A stretch of 64,000 nt of DNA from Alkalibacter saccharofermentans DSM 14828 (GCF_900128885.1 NZ_FQTU01000010.1:1-64000); one strand, 5' to 3'. Positions 8,268 through 17,710 are shown, counted from the first letter of the stretch. Notes: generated by a model from the sequence alone, not told the origin. Translations and numbers: made by a program.

Positions 8268-9635
8268 TCAAGCCTTTTTCGTCACTCTTGATACCAATAC
8301 TACCGTCTCAACGTGGGGGGTATTTGGGAACATATCGACACAGCAAACGCGCTTTATAGCGTAACCGGCTTCTAAAAATCTAGGGAGGTCACGGGCGAGG
8401 GAGGTTGGCTTGCAGGATACGTAGACAAATGATTCAGGATTGAATGCAATTATTTTATCAATAGCTTTAACATGTATGCCGTCTCTTGGAGGATCTAGAA
8501 TTATGACATCGGGCTTATCTTCGAGCTTAGAAACTTCCTCCATTACATCACCGCAAATAAATTGTGCATTGTCAATGCCATTTAATCTAGCGTTTTCATT
8601 GGCTGCTGCCACCGCGTCAGCTACTATCTCTATGCCGGTTACGAAATCATGATTTTTAGCCAGTATCTGGGTTATGGTGCCTGTTCCACAGTAAAGGTCG
8701 AATATATGCTTGGCTGAACTTGAACCAGCATAATCTACTACCACGTCGTATAGCACCTCGGCCCCAAGAGTATTGGTTTGGAAAAATGAGCGTGGAGTTA
8801 CTTTAAACTTGAGCCCGTTGATTTCATCGTATATGTAATCTTGTCCATATAGGACCTTGCTGGTATCCTCCTGAACTACATCGGAAAGGGAGTCGTTTTG
8901 CGTATGAATTATTCCTTTTATGGTTGCATCCACATCTGCGTTTTCTAATGCTTCTAAAAACCCGATTTCATTTAGAGTGTTTTGAGAGCTCGTTACAAGC
9001 TCAATCAATAGCTCGTTGGTCTTTATGCCTTTTCTTACAACCAGATGGCGAAGGAAACCTTCATGAGATCTTTTGTGATAATAGTCGTATTCGTTGAATC
9101 GAGAAAATTCTAGAACAGCTTTAAGGATTTTGTTAAAGTCCTTGTCAACCAGCATACATTCGGAGGCATCGATGATGTCGTACATGCTACCCCTTTTATG
9201 GAGACCAAGCATTAGGGGACCTTCCTTGTAGCTGTCGCCAAAAGAAAATTCCATCTTGTTTCGATAACTAAATTCTTGAGGCGAGGGCAATACTCCTTCA
9301 AAAGCTTCTTCGATATTAAAATCTGATAAAATCTCTTTTACGAAGCTTTCTTTGAGTTTCAACTGATCAGCATATGCCAGATTTTGATAAGTGCATCCAC
9401 CACAGCTTCCAAATTCAGGGCAAGGAGCCTCGATTTGATTTGGAGCAGGAGTTATGACCTCTAGCAAAGTGCCTTCAATTTTGCTTTTTCTCTTCTTTTT
9501 TATACGGATTCGGACCTCTTGGCCGGGAAGAGTGTTGTGGACGATTATTTTTTTATCTTCAAGGATGCTTTGGCCCCTATTTGGGAATTTCAAATCCTCT
9601 ATTTTAAGTTCAATTATTTCACCTTTTTTTACCAT
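8268..9635 (-). CDS. 23S rRNA (uracil-5-)-methyltransferase, RlmD/RlmCD (TrmA) family
   Basis: This enzyme makes 5-methyluridine in RNA using S-adenosylmethionine. From the N-terminus the 455-residue protein has a TRAM domain (about 1-60), the [4Fe-4S] cysteines CPEFGSCGGCTYQ (about 75-87), a SAM-binding motif FDLYCGTGTI, VVVILDPP-type motif ILDPPRDG and the catalytic cysteine in YVSCKPTSLARDL. I start it at the ATG at 9635, which has GGAGG 5 bases upstream; an in-frame ATG at 9659 lacks a site. In Bacillus the homologue RlmCD modifies U747 and U1939 of 23S rRNA; which site applies here cannot be told. It is monocistronic, downstream of no obvious partner. Confidence 0.92.
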   Translation of the reverse strand: MVKKGEIIELKIEDLKFPNRGQSILEDKKIIVHNTLPGQEVRIRIKKKRKSKIEGTLLEVITPAPNQIEAPCPEFGSCGGCTYQNLAYADQLKLKESFVKEILSDFNIEEAFEGVLPSPQEFSYRNKMEFSFGDSYKEGPLMLGLHKRGSMYDIIDASECMLVDKDFNKILKAVLEFSRFNEYDYYHKRSHEGFLRHLVVRKGIKTNELLIELVTSSQNTLNEIGFLEALENADVDATIKGIIHTQNDSLSDVVQEDTSKVLYGQDYIYDEINGLKFKVTPRSFFQTNTLGAEVLYDVVVDYAGSSSAKHIFDLYCGTGTITQILAKNHDFVTGIEIVADAVAAANENARLNGIDNAQFICGDVMEEVSKLEDKPDVIILDPPRDGIHVKAIDKIIAFNPESFVYVSCKPTSLARDLPRFLEAGYAIKRVCCVDMFPNTPHVETVVLVSRVTKKA

Positions 9636-9795
9636 GTTGACCTCCAAATTTGTTTTCATCTAACATTATAATATATTAACAGGAAAAGCGGTAGAATCAA
9701 AGCAAATTTAGAAGATTGAATATGTTTTACAAACCGCACCAATTACATGCACATTGTTATTGTACTTTTCATATTATGGGTTAATACAAAATGTA

Positions 9796-9824
9796 TTGCT
9801 TATCACGCTTTAATTTGATATAAT
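9796..9824 (+). promoter_or_regulatory. Sigma-A type promoter for the SulP gene
   Basis: TTGCTT (9796-9801) and TATAAT (9819-9824) are exactly 17 bases apart. Transcription would start near 9831, leaving a leader of about 185 bases before the SulP start. Confidence 0.7.
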
Positions 9825-9931
9825 TCAGTCTTATGGTCAACGGAGCGGAATCGTTATTTAATGAATACAGTGTTGTTTTACGAAAAATAGGCACACATAT
9901 AGCGTTTTAGCATGGATATACTGGATGAGAT

Positions 9932-9958
9932 ACCCTGTTTACTGGACGGGGTTTTTTT
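9932..9958 (+). terminator. Terminator-like hairpin inside the SulP leader
   Basis: ACCCTG and CGGGGT form a 6-bp stem (one G-U) with a 9-base loop, followed by seven Ts. It lies between the promoter and the ATG at 10015, so it could act in attenuation rather than as the end of another gene, since nothing is encoded on the plus strand just before it. Confidence 0.55.
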
Positions 9959-10014
9959 ATGGTCAATTTCAGGGATAAAGACAATTAAGAAAGACAATAT
10001 AAGGAGATGGTTCA

Positions 10015-11622
10015 ATGATTAAACATTTTGTAAAGAAAAATAATGGCAGGTTAACCCACTTGGCAAAGCAGTTTGGGAAAAACAAAGTAATGATCAAAAA
10101 TGATATTTTGGCGGGATTAACAGTAGCCCTGGCTCTGATTCCCGAATCGGTAGCATTTGCGTTTGTAGCAGGTGTAAGTCCTATTCTTAGTTTGCAAACA
10201 GCTGTCATGATAGGGTTTGTGGCGGCAATATTTACAGGGAGACCAGGGATGATCAGCTCGTCAACGGCTGCTATTTCAGTTGTGTTTGCATCATTGATCG
10301 CACAGCATGGTTTAGAATATCTTTTTGCGACAGTTGTGCTTATGGGGCTTATTCAAATAACCATTGGATTGCTTAAGCTAGGGAAATTTGCAAGGATCAT
10401 ACCTTATTCAGTAATGCTCGGTTTTCTAAACGGCTTATCCATCGTTATGTTCTTAGCTCAATGGGCGCAGTTTAAGGTAGATCAAGTTGTCGTGGTAAAT
10501 GGCGCTGAAACGATAGAGAAGGTGTGGATGCCACCGACAGATATGGCAATTATGTTGTTCTTTGTGGCAGTAACAATGGCAATTATTCATTTTGTTCCTA
10601 AATTCACCAAGGCTGTGCCTTCAAGCTTAGTTGCAATTATCGTGATGACAATTGTTGCAGTCCTGTTAGGCAGAAGCGGCTATCATTTAAGAAATGTACA
10701 AGACTTTGCGGGAATGAGGCTGCAAGGGGGATTGCCCCAATTTTATATTCCCCAGGTGGCGATCGGTATAGAAACGCTAAAAATCATTTTTCCATATGCT
10801 GTAATCGGGGCATTGGTAGGATTAACAGAAGCAGTATTGACTCTGAGAGTTATTGATGAAATGACAGATACAAGAGGTAGAACCAACAAAGAGTGTGTGG
10901 CTCAAGGGATTGCCAATACTATAAATGGTTTCTTTGGTGGCATGGGGGGAGACGCTATGATAGGGCAGTCCATAATAAATGTTAAATCAGGCGGCAGAAC
11001 CAGATTATCATCAATCGTGGCACCGGTAGCATTACTAATATTCATTATGTTTGGATCAAGCTTAGTTAATGTGATTCCACTGGCTGCTCTGGTGGGAGTT
11101 ATGTTCATGGTAGTAGTGGGTACCTTTGAGTGGCAAAGTCTGAAGTATGGCAATAAAATACCTAAGCAAGATTTTACAGTAATAGCTGTAGTGACCGTAG
11201 TGACGATCTTTGCAGATTTAGCAACAGCAGTGATTATAGGAGTGGTGTTATCAGCATTGGTTTTTGCTTGGGAAAAAGGCAAAGTCATTTATGTTAATGT
11301 AGAAATAGATGACAATGGGGCGAAAACATATAAAATCAATGGATCAATATTTTTTGGATCTGTGTTGAGCTTTAAGGAATTATTTGATGTTAGGAATGAC
11401 CCGGAGGATGTCATCATTGATTTTAAATATGCTAAAGTAATGGATCATTCAGCAATTGAAGCTATTAATGCCATAGCAGAAAAATATAAAAGTCTAGAAA
11501 AGAAGCTAACTTTAATCCGTCTGAGCGAAGATTGTAAAAAACTTTTTAAAAACGCTGAAACCATTGTCTGTGTAAATATTGATGATACTCATAGCGGTGT
11601 TTCTAAGTACCAATACGTATAG
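10015..11622 (+). CDS. SulP-family anion transporter with STAS domain
   Basis: The protein has 535 residues with about ten to twelve hydrophobic segments in the first 400. The start has DILAGLTVALALIPESVAFAF, the classic SulP motif. A second landmark is the GLTEAVLTLRVIDEMTDTRG and NTINGFFGGMGGDAMIGQS region. Residues from about 425 form a cytoplasmic STAS domain (FFGSVLSFKELF, DFKYAKVMDHSAIEAINAIA). SulP proteins move sulfate, bicarbonate or other oxyanions; substrate cannot be predicted here. The ATG follows AAGGAGA. A promoter and a leader hairpin precede the gene, suggesting control by early termination. No carbonic anhydrase or sulfate assimilation gene is next to it. Confidence 0.92.
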   Translation: MIKHFVKKNNGRLTHLAKQFGKNKVMIKNDILAGLTVALALIPESVAFAFVAGVSPILSLQTAVMIGFVAAIFTGRPGMISSSTAAISVVFASLIAQHGLEYLFATVVLMGLIQITIGLLKLGKFARIIPYSVMLGFLNGLSIVMFLAQWAQFKVDQVVVVNGAETIEKVWMPPTDMAIMLFFVAVTMAIIHFVPKFTKAVPSSLVAIIVMTIVAVLLGRSGYHLRNVQDFAGMRLQGGLPQFYIPQVAIGIETLKIIFPYAVIGALVGLTEAVLTLRVIDEMTDTRGRTNKECVAQGIANTINGFFGGMGGDAMIGQSIINVKSGGRTRLSSIVAPVALLIFIMFGSSLVNVIPLAALVGVMFMVVVGTFEWQSLKYGNKIPKQDFTVIAVVTVVTIFADLATAVIIGVVLSALVFAWEKGKVIYVNVEIDDNGAKTYKINGSIFFGSVLSFKELFDVRNDPEDVIIDFKYAKVMDHSAIEAINAIAEKYKSLEKKLTLIRLSEDCKKLFKNAETIVCVNIDDTHSGVSKYQYV

Positions 11623-11786
11623 TAAAACAGATAATCAGATAAGATAGGTTTTGACGTATCGCCCATAGTCTATGGATGCAATAAAAGTTATTTTGTGTAA
11701 AAACATGTTGTTATTAGCGTTGTATGATGGGATAATTAGTATATAGCCAGAGAACTGGCCAGCGTGTATATAGAGGAGGGAAGATC

Positions 11787-12890
11787 ATGATGCAGGTAAT
11801 GAAAAAAATCTCTGTTTTTATGTTGCTCGCGATACTGTTTACGGCTTTATCAGGCTGTACAGCAATAGAACCAGATCCTACCCCGGATCCTGCCGTTTCA
11901 GAAGAACTGGCAGGGCTATTGCCGCAAGAGGAAGGTTATGAATGGTCCTATAGCGGTTTTGCAGAATACGGTCATATGATGGTACTCGATTCTATTACAG
12001 AAATGGAAGGCAAGCGCACTTACCTAATATCCGGTGAGGTGTCAGATCCTTCCGGCGGCGAAGCACAGCATGATTTTTCTATTTCAATTTCATATATAGT
12101 GGATGAAGACAGTTTAGTGCAGGTTAAAACGGAAGAAGCTATGCTGGATTCCAAATTTGATCAATTGACATTGATTAAAACACCATTAGCAGCAGGGACA
12201 TCATGGCAGGAGCAGGCAACTGATAACGAAGGCAATCAAGCCACAATTACCGGGAAGATAACGGAAGTCAGTGAGGAAGATAATAAAAAGATTTTAACAG
12301 TACGCTATGAAGAAGAAAACAGCGAATACTGGGAGGAACGAATAATAAAAGAGGGAGCTGGGATTCAATCCTTTGAGCGTCTTATGGAGCTGGGCGAAGA
12401 GCCATTTACTGTTGGATACTATATCTTTGATCCATCTATAGATCCAGGGACAGATCCAGATCCTGAACCGGAAACCTTCGAGTACAACTTAAATCTCTAT
12501 TTTCCACTTCCTGATGGAAGTGGTGTTCGCCAGGAAAAACGTGTTGTATCGATGACTGATTTGGGTGTTGCCAGAAGAGCCATGAATGAGCTGATTGACG
12601 GGCCCCAATCCCAATCTCTAGGTCGTGCAGTACCCAAGGACACGAGGCTCCTTGGCATCCGGATTGAATCTGGAATTTGCTATGTGGATTTTTCTAGTGA
12701 ATTGAGGGATAATCACTGGGGAGGAACCAGCGGTGAATCATTGACGATTGCAGCAATCGTTAACACATTAACCGATTTCCCGAGCATCGATGAGGTACAA
12801 ATATTAATTGAAGGCCAGACAGGCGCATCGATAGCAGGTCATATCGAGTTGAGCGAACCGATAGGCCGAATCGAAGATATGATTGAGTAA
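11787..12890 (+). CDS. Lipoprotein with C-terminal GerMN (sporulation/spore germination) domain
   Basis: The N-terminus is a lipoprotein signal: KKISVFMLLAILFTALSGC with LSGC as lipobox, then an Asp/Pro linker. Residues about 40-210 are a beta-rich unknown domain, followed by a second Pro/Asp linker (DPGTDPDPEPE). Residues about 240-345 match the GerMN domain (VSMTDLGVARRAMNELIDGP, GICYVDFSSELRDNH, IAAIVNTLTDFPSIDEVQI). GerMN domains occur in sporulation and germination proteins and in lipoproteins of non-spore functions. The ATG at 11787 is preceded by GGAGGG; an alternative Met is four codons later. It is a single gene, closed by the hairpin at 12994. The protein should sit on the outer face of the membrane. 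Confidence 0.88.
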   Translation: MMQVMKKISVFMLLAILFTALSGCTAIEPDPTPDPAVSEELAGLLPQEEGYEWSYSGFAEYGHMMVLDSITEMEGKRTYLISGEVSDPSGGEAQHDFSISISYIVDEDSLVQVKTEEAMLDSKFDQLTLIKTPLAAGTSWQEQATDNEGNQATITGKITEVSEEDNKKILTVRYEEENSEYWEERIIKEGAGIQSFERLMELGEEPFTVGYYIFDPSIDPGTDPDPEPETFEYNLNLYFPLPDGSGVRQEKRVVSMTDLGVARRAMNELIDGPQSQSLGRAVPKDTRLLGIRIESGICYVDFSSELRDNHWGGTSGESLTIAAIVNTLTDFPSIDEVQILIEGQTGASIAGHIELSEPIGRIEDMIE

Positions 12891-12993
12891 GGCTGATGAT
12901 GAGAAATTGCAATTTATCATATCGAGCAGGTGACAAGAAGACCTGGTAAGAGCAGAAAACATTAGGGGCAGGTTTCGACTAATAGGTAAAACA

Positions 12994-13030
12994 AACAAAA
13001 TGGGTGCTTAAAAAAGCACCCATTTTGTTG
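12994..13030 (+). terminator. Terminator after the GerMN lipoprotein gene
   Basis: A long stem built from AAAATGGGTGCTT and AAGCACCCATTTT around a 4-A loop, with a T-rich tail. It is also symmetric enough to work on the minus strand. Confidence 0.8.
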
Positions 13031-13097
13031 ATTTAAGACTAACTATTAATCATAATGTTATCAGTAGACGATAAGATCAAAACGATTCCAACAAAAT

Positions 13098-13141
13098 CAA
13101 TTCCTAAGTGTCTGAGCACATGCCCAGACACTTAGGAATTG
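13098..13141 (-). terminator. 17-bp perfect hairpin overlapping the stop codon of the questin-oxidase-like gene
   Basis: CAATTCCTAAGTGTCTG and its exact complement are separated by a 10-base loop. On the minus strand the TAA stop (13132-13134) lies inside the first arm and a T-rich run follows the second arm, so it is most likely the terminator of the gene at 13132-14130. Confidence 0.75.
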
Positions 13142-14130
13142 ATTTGATTGATTAAAGATTGTTTTAGATCTTCTCTTGACTGTAGGGCATATAATTCGTG
13201 ACATGAATAAGTAAACTTAATAGTATGAACAGCCTTAGAAGCGGAACCCTTTGCAATTAATTCTGGCCATGAAAGTGAAATTGGTTTAGGATCTGGTTTG
13301 AAGAATGCTATGCCGTCTACAGTAAGCAAATGGGTGATTACTGCAGCGGTATAAATATCGAGGGCTTTACCGAAATCCTTAAAATAATTTTTAAGTACCA
13401 GCAAAGCATGGAGTCCGGTTATGCAGTGAAGGACCACGATACTTTTTGTATGATTAAATGCAGGAAGACATAAATCTAACAATCCTTGTGCTTTGTTTTC
13501 TTCATCTCCATCGATTAAGAACCCTGTATCCAGGTACTCTGGATTTTGATAAAGGGCTTTGATGGTTTGGCCTAAAGTTTTGTTATTTACAAGGATTTTG
13601 CTCACTTCAGGATTATTGAACAATTGATTCATATTTTCATGGACTAGCTCCTTTGAAATCTTGCGATAAAAAGGGGTGACTTCCCTATAGGCCGTTACAT
13701 AATAAGCTAGAGCTCTGGATACTTCCTCTAGAAGTTTTTCATCATAAGAGACCCCTTCAGTAGCATAGGCGAGTCGAATTGTCGCATGAAAAAGACCGGA
13801 AGAAACTCCTAAAGGGTAAGTATTTAAGATTGTTTTGATCATATGGTCCATACCTAGATCTTCAAGTTTTTTATTCATTAAGTCTAAGCAAGCTTCATAT
13901 CGCTCTTTTTTTCCGAGGCACTCTTCTATGGAAGAAACCGGTGCATAGCTGGTGGATACGGAATCGACTTTAAAGTGACAATTGTAATATTCGGTGTAGG
14001 ATGCAACCTTGCTTAAATCTCCGGTTAATTTGTAAAGAGCTATTTGCCCCATTGGCAGGTGGTTAACAAGCGCTGCCATATAAGGAGACTGCTCTCTTCC
14101 GTTCATATTAATTAGTTGACTAAGTGACAT
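13132..14130 (-). CDS. Questin oxidase-like family protein (DUF4243)
   Basis: The 332-residue protein has the features of the questin oxidase-like family: YMAALVNHLPMGQIALYKLTG near the N-terminus, GVSSGLFHATIRLAYATEG in the middle and FNHTKSIVVLHCITGLHAL later, a run of conserved His residues in helices. The fungal founder carries out a Baeyer-Villiger-type ring opening of an anthraquinone using oxygen; bacterial homologues have no settled function, and oxygen use would be odd in an anaerobe. No signal peptide or membrane segment. The ATG at 14130 has AGGAGGA about 8 bases upstream. It stands alone, so context gives no substrate. The family call rests on remembered motifs. Confidence 0.7.
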   Translation of the reverse strand: MSLSQLINMNGREQSPYMAALVNHLPMGQIALYKLTGDLSKVASYTEYYNCHFKVDSVSTSYAPVSSIEECLGKKERYEACLDLMNKKLEDLGMDHMIKTILNTYPLGVSSGLFHATIRLAYATEGVSYDEKLLEEVSRALAYYVTAYREVTPFYRKISKELVHENMNQLFNNPEVSKILVNNKTLGQTIKALYQNPEYLDTGFLIDGDEENKAQGLLDLCLPAFNHTKSIVVLHCITGLHALLVLKNYFKDFGKALDIYTAAVITHLLTVDGIAFFKPDPKPISLSWPELIAKGSASKAVHTIKFTYSCHELYALQSREDLKQSLINQINS

Positions 14131-14432
14131 GGTTATTCCTCCTATTTTTTACCAGACTATTAAAGTGGCTATTTTAACTTTAAAACCGGGTAGATATAAT
14201 CTATATTTATCCAAGTATCTGTTGCATAAACCCTATAACACAAGTTGCCGGATATAGAGTAAAAAAATAAAGTCGTGAGAGCAATATTTAAGTTGCAGGG
14301 TTCATTGGACTGATAAATGATAGGAAAACAAGGAATGCTGTACATGAAATATGTTCATATTGATAAAAAAAGCTTGAATTATCTAGAAAAGGGTTTAAAA
14401 TAATTATATAAGCTATTTAAGGAGGCGGATTT
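14131..14432. other. 302-bp intergenic region between divergent genes
   Basis: AT-rich spacer that must hold the promoters of the questin-oxidase-like gene and of the phospholipase-C-like gene. A 19-codon ORF (14344-14403, MKYVHIDKKSLNYLEKGLK) with a poor ribosome binding site is the only coding-like item and is probably chance. No hairpin with a T run was found. Confidence 0.5.
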
Positions 14433-15035
14433 TTGAAGCTAAAGTCGCACATCAGTATTGCCAATACAGTGGCAGATCTGTTGGAAGCTCAAATGGACAT
14501 CAAGATTGACAGAGATTCTATGGAGTTGGGCGCAGTATATCCGGACATGCATTTCATAAGAAGACTTAAAATACATAATTTAAATCAGGTTTATACAAAT
14601 TATTATGCACAATCAAACAACTTTATAAACAAGACAAACAAGCTTAGCTTATCATTTTCTTTGGGCATGTTGTCCCATTATATATGTGATACGTTTTGCA
14701 TAGCCCACAACAAGAAAATGAGATCATACAAAGATTTTAAAGGTCATGTAGCGTATGAGCTACAGCTTTCGAAAGCTATTGAAGACCACCGGGTGGATGT
14801 TGGAATCGAAGAAAAAATCAGACTTAACTCTGACAAGGTGTTGGGATTTGACTTAGAATCTTTCTTGACTGAGACAAAAGATGAATATCTGAAAATGTCT
14901 GAGGAGACAGAAGACCCTCTGCAATGCAACTTAGATATAGAGTATTCAATAATGGTCAACGTTATAGTAATGATGGGTTTTATTTATGAACTTCAGGAAG
15001 CACAGTGTCCTGTCATCGAGACCATAGCTATATAA
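14433..15035 (+). CDS. Zinc-dependent phospholipase C-like domain protein
   Basis: The 200-residue protein looks like the zinc-dependent phospholipase C/S1-P1 nuclease-like family widespread in Clostridia. Supporting residues are His near the N-terminus (KLKSHISIANTVADLL), Asp and His in GAVYPDMHFIRR, and the helix LSLSFSLGMLSHYICDTFC with a following AHN, which supply the usual His/Asp ligands. No signal peptide, so it is probably intracellular and its substrate is unknown. The start is TTG at 14433, chosen because AAGGAGGCGG lies 7 bases upstream. The gene precedes proB by about 90 bases. Confidence 0.75.
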   Translation: MKLKSHISIANTVADLLEAQMDIKIDRDSMELGAVYPDMHFIRRLKIHNLNQVYTNYYAQSNNFINKTNKLSLSFSLGMLSHYICDTFCIAHNKKMRSYKDFKGHVAYELQLSKAIEDHRVDVGIEEKIRLNSDKVLGFDLESFLTETKDEYLKMSEETEDPLQCNLDIEYSIMVNVIVMMGFIYELQEAQCPVIETIAI

Positions 15036-15124
15036 TCTTGAATGATAAAATCAGCTGCACGGCAAGTGTATCTGATTTTTTTTGCAGAAGCATGTTAAGC
15101 ATATTAATGAAAGCAGGTATCAAA

Positions 15125-15919
15125 ATGGTGAGAAAAGCGGTAAAGGATGCAAAAAGAATAGTAATAAAAATTGGGACCACCTCCATAACATATCCATCGG
15201 GCAATATTAATTTAAGGAAAATGGAGGGCCTAGCCAGAATCATATCGGATCTGCAAAACAGCGGCAAGGAAGTCGTGCTTGTTTCCTCCGGTGCGATTGG
15301 TGCGGGCATGGACAGGATGGGGTTTATGCAAAAGCCTCAAGAACTAAAGGAAAAGCAGGCAACTGCTGCAGTGGGGCAGGCTATACTCATGCAGCTTTAC
15401 CAAAAGTTTTTTGGTGAATACAATCAATCTATAGCTCAAATCCTATTGACTGCAGATGTATTTGGATCAAAAATCAAAAGGACTAACACCTTCAACACCT
15501 TCGATACCCTTTTTAAATTTGGGGTTGTTCCGATAGTCAACGAAAATGATGCCATTTCTACCGAGGAAATCCAAGAGGAATGCTTTGGAGACAATGACAC
15601 ATTGTCGGCGATGGTAGCTGTACTGGTTAATGCAGATCTGCTTATGATTCTTTCTGATGTTGAGGGATTATATGATTGCAATCCCGTTAAAAATCCTGAC
15701 GCAAAGCTCATAACCTATGTTGAAAAGATGACTGAAGATTTGGTTTCAGTGGCTGAGACTACTGACAGCAAGGTGGGTACCGGAGGAATGATTACTAAGC
15801 TCTTGGCCTCCAAGATAACCTCTAGAAAGGGAATTCATACGATCTTGGCAGGATCAAAGGATCTAAATAAGATTTATGATATTTTGGAAGGGAAAGAAGT
15901 AGGCACTTTCATAAAATGA
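15125..15919 (+). CDS. proB: Glutamate 5-kinase lacking a PUA domain
   Basis: First step of proline synthesis: ATP plus glutamate to gamma-glutamyl phosphate. The amino acid kinase fold shows RIVIKIGTTSITYPSG (nucleotide), EVVLVSSGAIGAGMDRMG (glutamate), VPIVNENDAIST, FGDNDTLSAMVA and SKVGTGGMITKLLASK. With the start at ATG 15125 (MVRKAVKDAKRIV) it has 264 residues, the length of forms without the C-terminal PUA domain present in E. coli and Bacillus ProB. The ribosome binding site before 15125 is weak (AGCAGG), so the in-frame ATG at 15107 remains possible. proA is not adjacent; a terminator follows directly. Confidence 0.92.
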   Translation: MVRKAVKDAKRIVIKIGTTSITYPSGNINLRKMEGLARIISDLQNSGKEVVLVSSGAIGAGMDRMGFMQKPQELKEKQATAAVGQAILMQLYQKFFGEYNQSIAQILLTADVFGSKIKRTNTFNTFDTLFKFGVVPIVNENDAISTEEIQEECFGDNDTLSAMVAVLVNADLLMILSDVEGLYDCNPVKNPDAKLITYVEKMTEDLVSVAETTDSKVGTGGMITKLLASKITSRKGIHTILAGSKDLNKIYDILEGKEVGTFIK

Positions 15920-15920
15920 T

Positions 15921-15966
15921 TCAAGGGCATCCGAAAATACTTTATCGGCTGCCCTTGATTATATTT
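15921..15966 (+). terminator. Terminator after proB
   Basis: TCAAGGGC and GCCCTTGA, with an inner CCGA/TCGG pair, form an interrupted stem, followed by a T-rich tail. Confidence 0.75.
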
Positions 15967-15986
15967 TGCACAGAAAAGGAGACGAA

Positions 15987-17702
15987 ATGATAAGAAAATT
16001 TTCAAAATTTTATATCCCTCACATGAAACTTTTTGTTGCGGATTTCTCCAGCGCTTTTTTCATGTCTGTTATCGACTTGATATTTCCAATGTTGGTAGCG
16101 ATAATTATTGATGATATAATACCAAATAAAAATCTTAATATGATGTACATGACAGCAGGTGTAATGCTGTTTTTATATTTGATACGAGCGGTTCTAAATT
16201 ACATAGTAAACTATTGGGGACATGTCCTTGGGGTAAGAATCGAAACAGATATGAGAAAAGATCTATTCAATCACGTTCAGAAGCTGTCATTTGGATATTT
16301 TGACAAGAACAAAACCGGTCATATCATGTCCAGGCTGGTAAACGATCTTTTTGATATAGCCGAATTTGCACATCACGGTCCCGAAGATGTTTTTATTACG
16401 ATAATTACTATAGCTGGATCCTTTACGATCATGTTTATTGCCAATTGGCAGCTTGCGTTGATAATATTTGCCTTGGTTCCGATAATGCTTTATTTCACAA
16501 TAATCAAGAACAAGCAGATGCGCAAGGTTTTTGCCGAAATGAGAATAAAGATCGCAGATATTAACGCACAGATCGAAGACAGCATATCAGGAGTCAGAGT
16601 GGTGCAATCTTTTGGAAACGAATGGTATGAACAAAAAAAGTTTGATATCGGAAATCATGATTACCGAAGGACAAAGGAAGAGTCATATAAGATCATGGGA
16701 GAGTTTATATCCGGGGTAAATCTTATGGCGAACCTATTATACCTCTCCGTTATTTTTTTCGGCGGTCTGTTTATCTACTACGATCAAATAACTGTTGGAG
16801 TGTTGATACAGTATCTGCTGTATGTCGGGATATTCATAGAGCCGATTAAGAGAATAGCAAATTTTGTTGAAACATTTCAAAAGGCTGCTTCAGGGTTTTA
16901 CAGGTTTGACGAGATAATGATGATTGAACCGGATATAGTAGACAAAAAGAACGCGGTAAAAATAGGCAAGCTCTCCGGTGAATTGGAATTTAGAAATGTA
17001 GGATTTAGCTACAATGACAAAGACCTAGTGCTAAAAGGAATAGACTTAAAGATAAATCCCGGGGAGACGGTGGCCTTCGTTGGTCCCTCCGGAGCCGGAA
17101 AAACTACCTTATGCAGCTTGATACCAAGGTTTTATGAAGTAGATGAAGGCGAGGTTATAGTCGATGGGAAAGACATAAGGGACATCAAATTGAGAGACTT
17201 AAGAGACAACATAGGCATCGTACAGCAAGATGTATTTTTATTTTCAGGAACTATCAGGGAAAATATCATGTACGGAAATACTAATGCTACAAAGGAAGAA
17301 GTGATTAATGCGGCCAAGCTTGCAAACGCTCACGATTTCATAATGCAGTTGCCAAACGGGTATGATACTTATACCGGGGAAAGGGGAGTTATGCTCTCCG
17401 GCGGACAGAAGCAAAGGATAAGCATTGCAAGGATATTTCTTAAGAATCCCCCAATATTGATATTGGATGAGGCGACATCAAGCCTTGACAATGAAAATGA
17501 GAAAATCATCCAGCAGTCTTTTGACCGATTGTCAAAAAGCAGAACGACCCTTGTCATCGCACACAGGTTAGCGACTATAAGGAGCGCAGACAAGATAGTT
17601 GTACTGACTGAAGCGGGGATTGAAGAAGAAGGACATCACGAATATCTCTATTCCAAAAACGGAATGTATAAAAAACTCTATGATGCTCAACAGCTGACAT
17701 AG
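15987..17702 (+). CDS. ABC exporter, fused membrane and ATPase domains (MsbA/MdlB-like)
   Basis: A 571-residue half-transporter. Six transmembrane helices fill residues about 15-300. The ATPase domain follows: Walker A GPSGAGKTTL, Q-loop IVQQDVFLFSG, signature LSGGQKQRISIAR, Walker B ILILDEATSSLD and switch His in IAHRLAT. All catalytic residues are present. Such half-transporters dimerise, here probably as a homodimer because no second copy is adjacent. Substrate is unknown (lipid, drug or peptide are all possible). The ATG at 15987 follows AAGGAGA; a TTG at 15966 in the same frame has no site. Terminators on both sides make it a single-gene unit. Confidence 0.93.
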   Translation: MIRKFSKFYIPHMKLFVADFSSAFFMSVIDLIFPMLVAIIIDDIIPNKNLNMMYMTAGVMLFLYLIRAVLNYIVNYWGHVLGVRIETDMRKDLFNHVQKLSFGYFDKNKTGHIMSRLVNDLFDIAEFAHHGPEDVFITIITIAGSFTIMFIANWQLALIIFALVPIMLYFTIIKNKQMRKVFAEMRIKIADINAQIEDSISGVRVVQSFGNEWYEQKKFDIGNHDYRRTKEESYKIMGEFISGVNLMANLLYLSVIFFGGLFIYYDQITVGVLIQYLLYVGIFIEPIKRIANFVETFQKAASGFYRFDEIMMIEPDIVDKKNAVKIGKLSGELEFRNVGFSYNDKDLVLKGIDLKINPGETVAFVGPSGAGKTTLCSLIPRFYEVDEGEVIVDGKDIRDIKLRDLRDNIGIVQQDVFLFSGTIRENIMYGNTNATKEEVINAAKLANAHDFIMQLPNGYDTYTGERGVMLSGGQKQRISIARIFLKNPPILILDEATSSLDNENEKIIQQSFDRLSKSRTTLVIAHRLATIRSADKIVVLTEAGIEEEGHHEYLYSKNGMYKKLYDAQQLT

Positions 17703-17710
17703 TGGAAAAA

